Source: Petrocella atlantisensis
GTDB lineage: Bacteria > Bacillota > Clostridia > Lachnospirales > Vallitaleaceae
Length of the DNA stretch: 64,000 bases
Assembly (NCBI RefSeq): GCF_900538275.1
Contig: NZ_LR130778.1
Coordinates: 2,476,001 to 2,540,000, forward strand
Reading direction: 5' to 3'
Made by a program: the position numbers and the translations under genes. The notes under the pieces were generated by a model, which saw only the letters and a list, made by a program, of their open reading frames with translations, had not been told where the DNA came from and did not search any database. Numbering within the stretch: position 1 is the first letter of the stretch; the number at the start of each line of letters is the position of its first letter. Shown here piece after piece: positions 26,835-35,827 of the stretch.

Positions 26835-28382
26835 CTACTCTTTCTTAGAATTTGGGTTTGGAGCGTTTGAAGGCCTATCATTTTCAGAAGTTGGCTTTGA
26901 AGATGCATCACCATCAGGTTTTGAGACTTCAGCTGTGTCGTTTGCTTGACTTGGTAAGGAAGAAGATGGCTTATCAGCTTCAGATGCTGAATTTGAAGAT
27001 TCAGGCTTATCAGGTATTGAGTCTTGAGCTTTATCATTTGCTTGACTTGGTAAGGAAGAGGAAGGCTTATCAGTCTCGGGTGATGAACTGGAAGATTCAG
27101 GCTCATCAGGTTTTGGCTCTTTAGCATTTTCATTTGCCTGACTTGGTACAGAAGGCTTATCATTTTCAGATGTTGACTGAGGTTCATTTGTCTCAGAATG
27201 GACTTCAAGATTTTCTTCCCTTTTATCTATATCTTTTTTAGGATCATCATTTTCTTGTATTGGTAGTGCTTTGTCAGTGGCATTTATTGAAGGATTATTA
27301 TCTTTTTTTGGTGGCTTATTCTCATTGTTGTTACCTTTAGAAGCCTTATTAGCTTCGTCACTAAGTATTGTATCATCTTCTGATTCGGATTCATTAATGG
27401 TATTTTCTTGAGCTGCATTGGAGGCTTGAGGTGGCAAACTTTTGATGCTATTGATTTCTTGAAGGAACAACGGGTCATGGTTTGAGCTTGTATTCATACT
27501 AACTTGTAAGTCGGAATCGAAGGCCATAGAGCGCTTTGCCAATGCAAGGATATCATTTGTTGATGGCCTTGATGTTGCAATAAGTGGTTTGGTAAGTGTT
27601 AGGACGTCATAAGTGGATGACTCATCTTCGAGGACGATTTTAATCGGGTTTTCATCGTTCATGTCTTCACTTGAGACTGCAGCACCAACAAGGGTCTCGA
27701 CGGTACTAAGATTAAGATCCTTATGGTCTTTTACATAGAGATCTAATGCTTCTCGACCTAAAGAGTGTTTAGGCTTTGAATCTTGAGCACGATCCATACC
27801 TTCTATGTAGACGAATTGGTATTTTGCTTTATTTATAGTCATATACGTTTCTATATGTTCTTCAATTGTAGGAGCCTCAGTAGAATCTAGCTTAGCATCG
27901 CTGGATATTAGTACAGTTGAAGAGATCAGAATCATATCACGGTCAACCAAATACCCTTTGTCTTGTGCGCTAAGGATAACTTCTGACAAGGCAGAATCTA
28001 AGTCTTGATTTAGCAAAGACTTACTTAGGATTTTTTGACCGTCTTTATTAAAGGATTTGTAACCGACAACACTGCCGGATTGGTCCAAACTAAGCTCGAT
28101 GCTTGGGTTGATATCAACCGATACCACTGCATAGATTTCACGAGATCCGTTTTGACCAAAGGCAACAATGCTCGTAAGTATTAAGACAAGGATAAGGGCA
28201 AGCATAGAACTGGCTTTTTTGTAATTAAACAAAAGGAAACCACGATAACGATCTCTTTTATTGAACTCAATGCGTTGTCCTACTTTAACGTTAATCCTAG
28301 GCTTGATTTTATCAATTGTCATTTGATCGGTCATAACAATCATGAAATTGTCTTCAATTCTTGTGATTAACCCTCGCGTCAC
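26835..28382 (-). CDS. rsgI: RsgI-type transmembrane anti-sigma factor, orphan
   Basis: 515 residues. The N-terminal RsgI domain (1-50, 'MTRGLITRIEDNFMIVMT') would bind a SigI-type sigma factor. A TM lies near 60-78. The extracytoplasmic RsgI core ('AVVSVDINPSIELSLDQSG', about 87-105) is followed by a Ser/Pro/Glu-rich tail with three related ~31-residue units around 'PSQANDKAQ' (about 405-500). In cellulolytic clostridia RsgI senses carbohydrates through C-terminal binding domains; here the tail is low-complexity and could reach into the cell wall. No sigI gene lies beside it, which is unusual. The start is GTG at 28382, after a weak AGAGAGTAGG. Confidence 0.8.
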   Translation of the reverse strand: MTRGLITRIEDNFMIVMTDQMTIDKIKPRINVKVGQRIEFNKRDRYRGFLLFNYKKASSMLALILVLILTSIVAFGQNGSREIYAVVSVDINPSIELSLDQSGSVVGYKSFNKDGQKILSKSLLNQDLDSALSEVILSAQDKGYLVDRDMILISSTVLISSDAKLDSTEAPTIEEHIETYMTINKAKYQFVYIEGMDRAQDSKPKHSLGREALDLYVKDHKDLNLSTVETLVGAAVSSEDMNDENPIKIVLEDESSTYDVLTLTKPLIATSRPSTNDILALAKRSMAFDSDLQVSMNTSSNHDPLFLQEINSIKSLPPQASNAAQENTINESESEDDTILSDEANKASKGNNNENKPPKKDNNPSINATDKALPIQENDDPKKDIDKREENLEVHSETNEPQSTSENDKPSVPSQANENAKEPKPDEPESSSSSPETDKPSSSLPSQANDKAQDSIPDKPESSNSASEADKPSSSLPSQANDTAEVSKPDGDASSKPTSENDRPSNAPNPNSKKE

Positions 28383-28771
28383 GATAGTACCTACTCTCTA
28401 AATAGATATATTTACCTATAAAATAATGCTATTGAACTACTTAATTGTATTATATCACGTTTTCATAACAAACATATGAATAAAATGTGAACATAGGCCC
28501 ATTTTCTTTACACATTTTTTATAATCCTATTTTTCCCAGAAATGTCAGAAATCCCCTTGAAATCAATTGGAATTAAAGGTAATATGTGATTAGGGAAATG
28601 TATAAGCGTCATAGAAAGACGTATTTAATATGGGGGGTTCAAAAAAATGAATCCAATAATAATGACAATTACATATAGAGCAGTCTAATCATAGTAATAA
28701 CATCTCAGAAAAGAGTATGGTATTACTGTTTTGTGTGTTCGGACAAATATGGTATAGCAGGAGGATAAATC
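28383..28771. other. Divergent intergenic region with a possible tiny ORF
   Basis: It separates rsgI from the DUF523 gene. A 13-codon frame (28647-28688, MNPIIMTITYRAV) follows GGGGGG by 9 nt and could be a leader peptide or chance. Nothing else is recognisable. Confidence 0.35.
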
Positions 28772-29227
28772 ATGGTTTTAATTAGTGCATGTCTTGCAGG
28801 TATTAACTGTAAATATAACGGTGAAAGCAATGCTGATCCAGTTATAACAGAACTTCTACAAACAGGTAAAGCCTTACCGGTCTGTCCGGAAGTACTAGGC
28901 GGATTGGGAATACCACGACCGGCTTGTGAGCAAGTCAACAAACCGGATGGAACGCACCGTATTATGAGCATAGACGGCATAGATGTTACCGAAGCATTTG
29001 AACACGGGGCTCATAGAACCTTGGCCATCTGTAAAGCAGCGGGCATAACCGAAGCCATCTTACAAGAACGCAGTCCATCCTGTGGAAAAGATCAGATCTA
29101 CGATGGTACTTTTAGTGGCACGTTGATTCCAGGCAACGGCAGAGCGGCTCATTTGTTGCTGGATCATGGCATAAAAGTCTATACAAAAGATGAATGGATA
29201 AATAAGGTGGGAAAAGAGCAAGTATGA
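28772..29227 (+). CDS. DUF523 family protein
   Basis: 151 residues matching the DUF523 pattern: 'MVLISACLAGINCKYNGESN', 'LPVCPEVLGGLGIPRPACE' and 'ILQERSPSCGKDQIYDGTF' (near 92-110). The conserved cysteines (Cys7, Cys13, then 'CPE', 'PAC', 'PSCG') suggest metal or thiol chemistry, but no reaction is established. AGGAGG precedes the ATG. It overlaps the ybaK gene by 4 bp (ATGA), so the two are co-translated. Confidence 0.85.
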   Translation: MVLISACLAGINCKYNGESNADPVITELLQTGKALPVCPEVLGGLGIPRPACEQVNKPDGTHRIMSIDGIDVTEAFEHGAHRTLAICKAAGITEAILQERSPSCGKDQIYDGTFSGTLIPGNGRAAHLLLDHGIKVYTKDEWINKVGKEQV

Positions 29228-29691
29228 AAAAAACAAATGCTATGCGATTATTAGATCGTGATAAGATTCCATACACAGCTTATGAATACGAAGTCATAGA
29301 TGGCAAAACGGATGGGTTAACGGTCGCCATGTCAATTAATCAAGAACCTGAGCGTGTCTATAAGACACTAGTAACCATAGGCGCCAGTCGGACCTATTAT
29401 GTCTACGTCATCCCGGTAGCCAAAGAACTAGACCTGAAAAAAGCCGCAAAAGTAGCCGGTGAGAAAAAGATAGATATGATACCAATGAAGGACCTTCTTC
29501 CGACCACAGGCTATATCCATGGTGGATGTTCCCCGGTAGGCATGAAGAAACTGTTTAAGACCTTCATAGATGAAAGTTGTAAAAACCACAAGACCCTTAT
29601 ATTAAGTGGTGGGGCAAGAGGAGTTCAGGTTGAAGTTGAACTGGAAGACCTGTTAAGAGTTACCAGTGCTGAAGTTGAAGCGGTTGTATAA
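29224..29691 (+). CDS. ybaK: Cys-tRNA(Pro) deacylase YbaK/EbsC
   Basis: 155 residues with the YbaK layout: 'TNAMRLLDRDKIPYTAYEYE', 'EPERVYKTLVTIG', the invariant Lys near 'AKELDLKKAAKVAGEKKIDM', and 'TTGYIHGGCSPVGMKK' near 98-113. The enzyme hydrolyses Cys-tRNAPro made by mistake by prolyl-tRNA synthetase, acting in the cytoplasm. Its start overlaps the DUF523 stop by 4 bp. Confidence 0.92.
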   Translation: MKKTNAMRLLDRDKIPYTAYEYEVIDGKTDGLTVAMSINQEPERVYKTLVTIGASRTYYVYVIPVAKELDLKKAAKVAGEKKIDMIPMKDLLPTTGYIHGGCSPVGMKKLFKTFIDESCKNHKTLILSGGARGVQVEVELEDLLRVTSAEVEAVV

Positions 29692-29737
29692 GAAAAATGG
29701 TTAAGGAAATAATAGATAAGAAGATAGGGTGAAATGT

Positions 29738-30203
29738 ATGTTGGCATCTATTATTTTAGGAATAATTTAAGTATCCGTTGTAATTTACAGAAGTAGATCT
29801 AATGAAAATTACAAAGTTACAGTAGCAATCTTGATAAAAAAACAAAGTTCTTTGTATGCAAAGAGGTAAATCTAAATACGACTATATTTCTTACAAGTGG
29901 GAATTTCCCGGTGGAAAAGTAGAGGGAGGAGAGGCTTATGAGGTATGCCTTGCAAGAGAATTGAATGAAGAGCTGGGAATTGAAATAGTTATTAGCAAAT
30001 TAAAGTACTTTATGTTGGTGGAACATACCTATCAGGACTTTGCTTTTGAAGTGCACTGCTATTTGTACAAATTAGATTCTCGTGAATATGTGAGGCGAGT
30101 GCATATTGATCATAGGTGGCTTAATATAGAGAAATTATTGGAATTAAATTGGGCGCTAGCTGATGTACCTGTAGTAGAGAAGTTGATAAAGGAGCATTTA
30201 TGA
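29738..30203 (+). pseudogene. Nudix (MutT-like) gene broken by a stop codon and a frameshift
   Basis: Reading from ATG 29738 (after GATAGGGTG) gives a membrane-segment start 'MLASIILGII', TAA at 29768, then 'VSVVIYRSRSNENYKVTVAI' and 'LIKKQSSLYAKR' to TAA at 29867. One base over, the frame continues 'GKSKYDYISYKWEFPGGK' with an intact Nudix box (GGKVEGGEAYE ... RELNEELGI). Joined, this is a normal TM-anchored Nudix hydrolase. So there is one nonsense codon and one frameshift, or sequencing errors at both sites. The internal ATG at 29856 has no ribosome site and lacks the first strand. The 3' end overlaps the helicase start by 4 bp, so the two genes were co-translated. Confidence 0.75.
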
Positions 30204-33130
30204 GTCAGAGGGAAGAAGTTCAAGCGGAGATATCAAAAAGTATTTATGCAGGGGTGATTAATGGAGAGAGTGAGTCTCTTGAGAAATATCGACCTAAATT
30301 ATTAGTTAATAACTACCAGAATGGCACTAAGATTCTCACAAGTTTGATCAAAGAATTAGAAGATTGTGATGAGTTTTATTTTAGTGTAGCTTTTATAACC
30401 TACAGTGGAGTTTTAATTCTACTAAATACTTTGAAAGAGCTAGAAGTTAGAAACATCAAGGGGAAGATTTTGGCTTCTCAGTATTTGAATTTTACAGACC
30501 CTAGTGCTCTAAAGAAGCTATTGTCTTTTAACAATATTGAACTTAGAGTTTCAACTAATGAAAGCCTTCACACCAAAGGGTATATCTTCAAAAAAGGTGA
30601 TCAATATAATATCATAGTTGGTAGTAGTAATATGACTCAGAATGCTCTTGGTAAAAATAAAGAATGGAACATTCGAATTTCATCAATGGATAAGGGTTCT
30701 ATTATTAAAGAAACCCTTGATGAATTTAATCGGACATTCAATCACGCCACGAGAGTCACAGATAAATGGATAGAGGCCTATCATACTATCTATAATTTTA
30801 GTCGTAACGATCGAGAAAACAAGCAAGTTATCGATAATTTTCTTGGAGAAGCTGAACTAATCACTCTACCACAAGTTGAGCCAAATAAGATGCAAATAGA
30901 AGCATTAGAGGGAATTTCCAGAATACGTAAAAGTGGTGAGAAGAAAGCTTTGTTGATATCTGCTACAGGAACAGGTAAAACATATCTAGCGGCATTTGAT
31001 GTAAAGAATACAAACCCTAAGAGGCTCTTATTCTTAGCACATAGAGAACAAATTCTTAACCAATCCATTGAAAGTTTCAAAAAGGTATTAGGGAATAGTA
31101 ATAAATATGGCAAGTTATCAGGTACATCGACAATAAAAGATGAGGAATATATCTTCTCTACTGTTCAGACAATGTCTAAAGATCATGTTCTTGGTAAGTT
31201 TGATGAAAAATATTTTGATTATATCGTAGTTGATGAAAGTCATAGAGCGGGTGCAGATACTTATCAAAAGATCTTGAATCATTTTGAAGCAAAATTTTTA
31301 TTAGGGATGACAGCAACTCCAGAGCGATCAGATGAGCACAATATCTGTGCTGACTTCGACTATAACATTGCATATGAAATACGTCTTCAAGAAGCAATGA
31401 AAGAGGAGATGTTATGCCCTTTCCATTATTTTGGTATAACAGAATTGAGTGTTGATGGCACTGTTATTGATGATGAGACAGAGTTTAAGTATCTTATATC
31501 TGAAGAACGTGTTAAGAATATCATAGACAAAATCTTATTTTATACTCCGAATAAATTAATTACTAAAGGTTTGATTTTTTGCTCGAAGAATGATGAGGCT
31601 AATGAATTATCCAATGCCTTTAATCATCATGGATTTAGGACCATTGCTTTAAGCGGATCTAATACGCAAGAAGAAAGAGAAGAGGCAATTGAACGACTTG
31701 AAGACTCAATATCTACAGATCGATTAGATTATATCTTCTCTGTAGATATCTTCAACGAGGGCGTGGATATTCCTCAGATCAATCAAGTTATTATGTTGAG
31801 ACCGACCAAATCAGCGATAATATTTGTACAACAATTAGGTAGAGGACTCCGTAAGCATCTAACAAAAGAGTTTGTGATGATACTGGACTTTATAGGTAAT
31901 TACAAAAATAATTTTATGATTCCAATGGCTCTGTCTGATGATCGAAGTTATAACAAAGACAATATTAGAAGATTTGTAGCAGAAGGAAGCCGGGTTATAC
32001 CAGGATGTTCAACGATTAATTTCGATGAGATTGCTAAGAAGAAGATTTATGAGTCTATAGATCATGTGAATTTTAATAGCGTTGAATATATAAAAGAAAG
32101 TTATAAGAACTTAAACTATAGGCTAGGGAAAATTCCAACATATATGGATTTTGAGGAGCATGACTCCATGGATTTGGCAAGATTGTTTGAGAATAAATCA
32201 CTGAGGTCTTATCATAACTTCTTGAAGAAATATGAACCATCATATACAATTAAATTCACAGAAGAGCAAGAACTATACTTGTGCTTCATTTCAACTAAAT
32301 TCGCAATAGGTAAAAGACCTCACGAGTTAATTTTCATTCAGGCTATCCTTGGAAATGAGGAAAGTCCATCTGAATTCATGAAAGAAAAACTTGAAAACTA
32401 TTATGGTATTCATTACTTTGAGAAGACATTAACTAATGTGTATAGTGTACTATCAAATGAATTCCAAACTGGTACTTCTAAAAATACTTATGAGGATTCA
32501 TTGATTGTAGAAGAAGAAGATGGAAAATATAAGATCAGTCATAACTTCATTAACTGTCTTGAAGACAATAGTTTTAAAGAACATTTGAAAGAGCTAATAG
32601 AATTTGGTCTGTATCGTTATGAAAAGTACTATGGAAAAAGTCACAAGAATTCTAGTTTTGCTTTATATCAGAAGTATTCATACGAAGATGTATGTCGCTT
32701 ACTAGAGTGGAAAAGTAATATAGTTTCATTGAACATTGGTGGTTATAAATATGATGAACCAACCAAGACATTCCCAGTCTTCATTAACTATCATAAGGCC
32801 GAGGACATAAGTGAAACAACTAAATACGAAGATGAATTTATCTCAAATACCTTGTTAAAAGGAATTTCAAAAGCAAAGCGAAATATAAGTTCTAAGGATG
32901 TACAGACCTTTATACAATCAGAAGATCTAGGCGTTCACATAGAGATATTTGTCAGGAAAAATAAAGATGATAATGGGTCCAAAGAATTCTACTACTTAGG
33001 AAGGTCTAAAATTACTGGTACTCCAGTACAGTTTAAAATGCCTGGGACAAACGCTGACGCGGTAGAGATGATTCATCAACTTGAAACAGCTGTCCGAGAA
33101 GATGTTTATGACTATTTGACAGAGGAATAA
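30200..33130 (+). CDS. PLD-domain SF2 helicase with DUF3427 C-terminus
   Basis: 976 residues. A phospholipase-D-like nuclease domain (about 30-180, 'SLHTKGYIF' and 'IIVGSSNMTQ' giving the HxK...GSxN signature) precedes an SF2 helicase: Walker A 'SATGTGKT' (about 254-261), DEAH-type box 'VVDESHRAGA', 'GMTATPERSD', and motifs V/VI 'DIFNEGVDIP' and 'QQLGRGLRK'. A C-terminal DUF3427 domain (about 800-976) contains 'SYEDVCRLLEWKSN' and 'EFYYLGRSK'. It should bind and translocate nucleic acid, perhaps with single-site cleavage. The Nudix-helicase coupling plus the following methyltransferase and HNH nuclease suggest a defence or DNA-damage module. Function inferred, not known. Confidence 0.85.
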   Translation: MSQREEVQAEISKSIYAGVINGESESLEKYRPKLLVNNYQNGTKILTSLIKELEDCDEFYFSVAFITYSGVLILLNTLKELEVRNIKGKILASQYLNFTDPSALKKLLSFNNIELRVSTNESLHTKGYIFKKGDQYNIIVGSSNMTQNALGKNKEWNIRISSMDKGSIIKETLDEFNRTFNHATRVTDKWIEAYHTIYNFSRNDRENKQVIDNFLGEAELITLPQVEPNKMQIEALEGISRIRKSGEKKALLISATGTGKTYLAAFDVKNTNPKRLLFLAHREQILNQSIESFKKVLGNSNKYGKLSGTSTIKDEEYIFSTVQTMSKDHVLGKFDEKYFDYIVVDESHRAGADTYQKILNHFEAKFLLGMTATPERSDEHNICADFDYNIAYEIRLQEAMKEEMLCPFHYFGITELSVDGTVIDDETEFKYLISEERVKNIIDKILFYTPNKLITKGLIFCSKNDEANELSNAFNHHGFRTIALSGSNTQEEREEAIERLEDSISTDRLDYIFSVDIFNEGVDIPQINQVIMLRPTKSAIIFVQQLGRGLRKHLTKEFVMILDFIGNYKNNFMIPMALSDDRSYNKDNIRRFVAEGSRVIPGCSTINFDEIAKKKIYESIDHVNFNSVEYIKESYKNLNYRLGKIPTYMDFEEHDSMDLARLFENKSLRSYHNFLKKYEPSYTIKFTEEQELYLCFISTKFAIGKRPHELIFIQAILGNEESPSEFMKEKLENYYGIHYFEKTLTNVYSVLSNEFQTGTSKNTYEDSLIVEEEDGKYKISHNFINCLEDNSFKEHLKELIEFGLYRYEKYYGKSHKNSSFALYQKYSYEDVCRLLEWKSNIVSLNIGGYKYDEPTKTFPVFINYHKAEDISETTKYEDEFISNTLLKGISKAKRNISSKDVQTFIQSEDLGVHIEIFVRKNKDDNGSKEFYYLGRSKITGTPVQFKMPGTNADAVEMIHQLETAVREDVYDYLTEE

Positions 33131-33218
33131 CCATTAAGAAGTTACTAATTCGAGGACGTGGGAAAGTGGCTAGTAAAAGGGTTTAGGTCATCATGAAATG
33201 AGTGAATAAGGAGCCACA

Positions 33219-33821
33219 ATGTCAATCAACTACTACAACACCAACGCTCAAAACTTCATCAACGATACATTCAACCTAACCATGTCAGATTTAATGGATG
33301 AATTCCTATCATTTGTTCCAGACAAAGGAATTATCCTAGATCTTGGCTGTGGTTCTGGTCGGGATTCTGTGGAGTTCCAGCGTCGTGGCTACGAAGTAGT
33401 CGCTGTGGATGGTTCACAGGCCATGATTGACCATGTAGTTAAGTTCCTTGGCAATTATGCAGTGTGTTCTACTTTTGCTGACTATGAGACGGATATTAGG
33501 TTTCATGGCATATGGGCACTTGCTTCATTGCTTCATGTGCCAGAGGAAGATATGGCTCAGGTGATTCGAAAATACCTTGGTCTGTTAGTAGATGAAGGTA
33601 TTTTCTTAATGTCTTTTAAGAACCGTGATATGAATTATGAAAAGGATGGACGCATATTCACATGCTATACTAAGGATAAGTTAGCAAGTCTATTATCTGA
33701 AGTTGGGTCCTTAGATGTGATTAAGTATTTTGAAACTGTGGATAGACGTGAGGACCGACAAGACGAGAAGTGGATAAGTGTAATCATTAAGAAATCAGCA
33801 AGAGATATGACCAAGGGATAG
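33219..33821 (+). CDS. Class I SAM-dependent methyltransferase
   Basis: 200 residues. SAM-binding motif I is 'ILDLGCGSGRDSVEF' (about 39-53), the acidic motif II is 'VVAVDGSQAMIDHV', and motif IV is near 'HGIWALASLLHVPEED'. The lack of an NPPY or DPPY motif argues against a DNA N-methyltransferase; small-molecule or protein methylation is more likely. AAGGAG precedes the ATG. It sits between the helicase and HNH genes in the same direction, so it is probably part of the same unit. Confidence 0.85.
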   Translation: MSINYYNTNAQNFINDTFNLTMSDLMDEFLSFVPDKGIILDLGCGSGRDSVEFQRRGYEVVAVDGSQAMIDHVVKFLGNYAVCSTFADYETDIRFHGIWALASLLHVPEEDMAQVIRKYLGLLVDEGIFLMSFKNRDMNYEKDGRIFTCYTKDKLASLLSEVGSLDVIKYFETVDRREDRQDEKWISVIIKKSARDMTKG

Positions 33822-33859
33822 ATGAGCTTTAGAATCCGTGATGGAAGTGGGGTGGCAGA

Positions 33860-34984
33860 ATGCAACTGGATATGAATCGACAGGAAGCCATATGGCTTGA
33901 GAGAATGTTGGAGAGATCTAATATGGTAACCAGTTATAAAGCCTATTGGATGATAGGTGTGCTAGAAGAGATTATTGAAGGCCATGATGTAATAGATTTT
34001 GATAAAGTGGTTTCACGAATGATTACCAATTCTTGGTATCCAATCATTCAGTATAAGCTGAACTTCGGTTTTCAAGACCAACTTGGTAAGGTAATCTATT
34101 ATATCAATGATACTTATCATTATGGCGCAGAGATCAAAAAAACCAATCTATTGAATCTACTATGCTTTTCATCAGAGTTGTTAGGCGACACTACCTTGCA
34201 AAACATGAAGAAGGCATTTTATAACATGGCCCCTTATAGATTGCTATCTCCTTTTTTTAGAGAAAAAACAAAAGGCCTAAAAGATCAGAAGAAGAATCGA
34301 CTTATCACACAGCTATCTCAAGATAGTCAGGATTGTTTTTATAAAATTGATGAGCCAAATAAAATGATTATCGTCAACCCTCACTGGATGGATTACATTA
34401 ATGAGAATCAAGTAGTGATCAAAGGCTGGCTTCAGAATAAGTTAATCATATACCTTCAAGTCAAAAACCCAAGTGTGCCAAGCATCCCATTTAAGCTTGA
34501 ACCTCCAAGTAGTCGGAATCTTACCAAAGCGACGAATTACTGGAAAAGATTCAATATGGTTGAACCTATTAAAGACATCTATACAGGCAAGCCATTAACT
34601 TCAGAATACTATGAAGAACTAGGTGCCTTTAGTATCGATCATTTTATTCCATGGAGCTTCGTCTTACATGATGAATTATGGAATCTAATGCCAACCTTCA
34701 AGCACATCAATAGTTCAAAGAGTGATAAACTTCCATTATTGGACAAGTATTTAATGGAATTTTGTGACCTTCAATATAGAGCCATTAACTACATGAAGCA
34801 GTCCACTTCCAATCAAAAAATACTTGAAGATTACTTAACCATTGGTGGTAGTGACACAACGGCCTCTATCATAAAAAAAGGCAGTTATGTCGATCAAGTA
34901 ATCTTTACAGAATCCATAAAATCAGCTCTAATGCCAATCTATCAGATTGCTTATAACCAAGGGTTTGAGGTATGGGAACATTAA
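33860..34984 (+). CDS. HNH endonuclease domain protein
   Basis: 374 residues. The long helical N-terminus is unassigned. Residues 240-300 carry an HNH motif: 'YTGKPLTSEYYEELGAFSID' then 'HFIPWSFVLHDELWNLMPT' and 'INSSKSDKLP', that is DH, N and K/H ligands of a beta-beta-alpha-metal nuclease, but without the zinc-knuckle cysteines. It is the last gene of the helicase-methyltransferase-HNH set. A 74-bp stretch of this gene (34428-34501) recurs at 40321-40394 with 64 identities, a trace of a second HNH copy. Its 3' end runs into coding-like DNA leading to the thioesterase gene. Confidence 0.75.
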   Translation: MQLDMNRQEAIWLERMLERSNMVTSYKAYWMIGVLEEIIEGHDVIDFDKVVSRMITNSWYPIIQYKLNFGFQDQLGKVIYYINDTYHYGAEIKKTNLLNLLCFSSELLGDTTLQNMKKAFYNMAPYRLLSPFFREKTKGLKDQKKNRLITQLSQDSQDCFYKIDEPNKMIIVNPHWMDYINENQVVIKGWLQNKLIIYLQVKNPSVPSIPFKLEPPSSRNLTKATNYWKRFNMVEPIKDIYTGKPLTSEYYEELGAFSIDHFIPWSFVLHDELWNLMPTFKHINSSKSDKLPLLDKYLMEFCDLQYRAINYMKQSTSNQKILEDYLTIGGSDTTASIIKKGSYVDQVIFTESIKSALMPIYQIAYNQGFEVWEH

Positions 34985-35102
34985 TCATTATTTCACTTTT
35001 GAAAAAATAAAGCAGGTTATTATAAAAGAAGATATTGTATCAACAGAGGATTTAGCCCCAGAAGGTTTAATGTTTTGTGAAGCAATCCACAGGAGGCATA
35101 AA

Positions 35103-35594
35103 ATGACTAACAAATCGATAGAAGCTACGCAAACTAAGAATCATCAGAATATGATCCTAACCCCAAAGAAATCGGATATCATATATATAAGAAGAGCTCA
35201 TTATCATGAAACAGATCAAATGGGCATTGTACATCACTCGAATTTCATTAAATGGTTTGAAGAAGCAAGGATACATCTGATGAAGGCTATAGGAACTTCA
35301 TACAAAATAATGGAAGAAGAAGGGGTTATAAGTCCAGTGGTTAGCATGTTTTGTGAGTACAAGACCATGGTCGGATTTGATGATGAAGTCTTCATTCATA
35401 TCGAAATAATAGACTATAATAGTATAGCGTTCAAAGTGAAGTATAGAGTAACCAACGATGATGAATCAATTAGTTATGCCGTTGGTGAGAGCAAGCATTG
35501 TTTTTTGAGTAAAGAGATGAGAATCATCGCCCTTAAGAAGAGTCATCCGCATATTAATGAAATATTCATGGCCGAGTTTACTAAGAACTCTTAG
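35103..35594 (+). CDS. Hotdog-fold acyl-CoA thioesterase (YbgC/FadM-like)
   Basis: 163 residues. The motif 'AHYHETDQMGIVHHSNFIKW' (about 36-55) carries the catalytic Asp of 4-hydroxybenzoyl-CoA-type thioesterases, followed by 'FEEARIHLMKAIG'. It should hydrolyse acyl-CoA in the cytoplasm. The ATG at 35103 is chosen for its AGGAGG site 7 nt upstream. The same frame is open from 34947 and reads protein-like ('EKIKQVIIKEDIVSTEDLA'), probably a remnant of another gene. It has no link to its neighbours, as expected for a cargo gene in a shuffled island. Confidence 0.8.
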   Translation: MTNKSIEATQTKNHQNMILTPKKSDIIYIRRAHYHETDQMGIVHHSNFIKWFEEARIHLMKAIGTSYKIMEEEGVISPVVSMFCEYKTMVGFDDEVFIHIEIIDYNSIAFKVKYRVTNDDESISYAVGESKHCFLSKEMRIIALKKSHPHINEIFMAEFTKNS

Positions 35595-35600
35595 TAAGAA

Positions 35601-35777
35601 TTATATTATCGACTATCTGTTAAGGCAAAAAGGGGTTACATTTTTAGTCACAAGACAAAAGATGGCCATGCAAGCCCATTCATCTTCAGGGGCAAAGCCG
35701 ACCATGTAAGCTATTCTGGTTCCAAGTCAGTCAGCTTCGTATGGGAGCTTGAAGCACCAATGCCTGCAAGATTCTGA
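35601..35777 (+). pseudogene. 3' fragment of a second DUF3427 helicase gene
   Basis: An open frame with no start, ending in TGA at 35775-35777. It reads 'HKTKDGHASPFIFRGKADH' and then 'SFVWELEAPMPARF', which by memory matches the extreme C-terminus of DUF3427-type helicases ('HKTKDG...PF.FLG...V...G.KP.S..W.L..PMP'). It is not a copy of the complete helicase at 30200-33130, so it belonged to a different subfamily member. A Nudix gene follows 50 bp later, the same partner seen for the complete helicase. The DUF3427 assignment is from memory. Confidence 0.55.
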
Positions 35778-35827
35778 AGAGAATCTTAACCTTGCCAACT
35801 AATTTCATGTTAACCTAAGGAGATCTT

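Noticed and set aside
26840-27160. CRISPR-like or minisatellite array
   Set aside because: The ~95-bp periodicity is diverged and in frame with the Ser/Pro-rich tail of the anti-sigma factor; there are no fixed repeats and spacers.
29850-29870. Programmed frameshift in the Nudix gene
   Set aside because: There is no slippery heptamer, and a second lesion (TAA at 29768) lies upstream, so decay is simpler.
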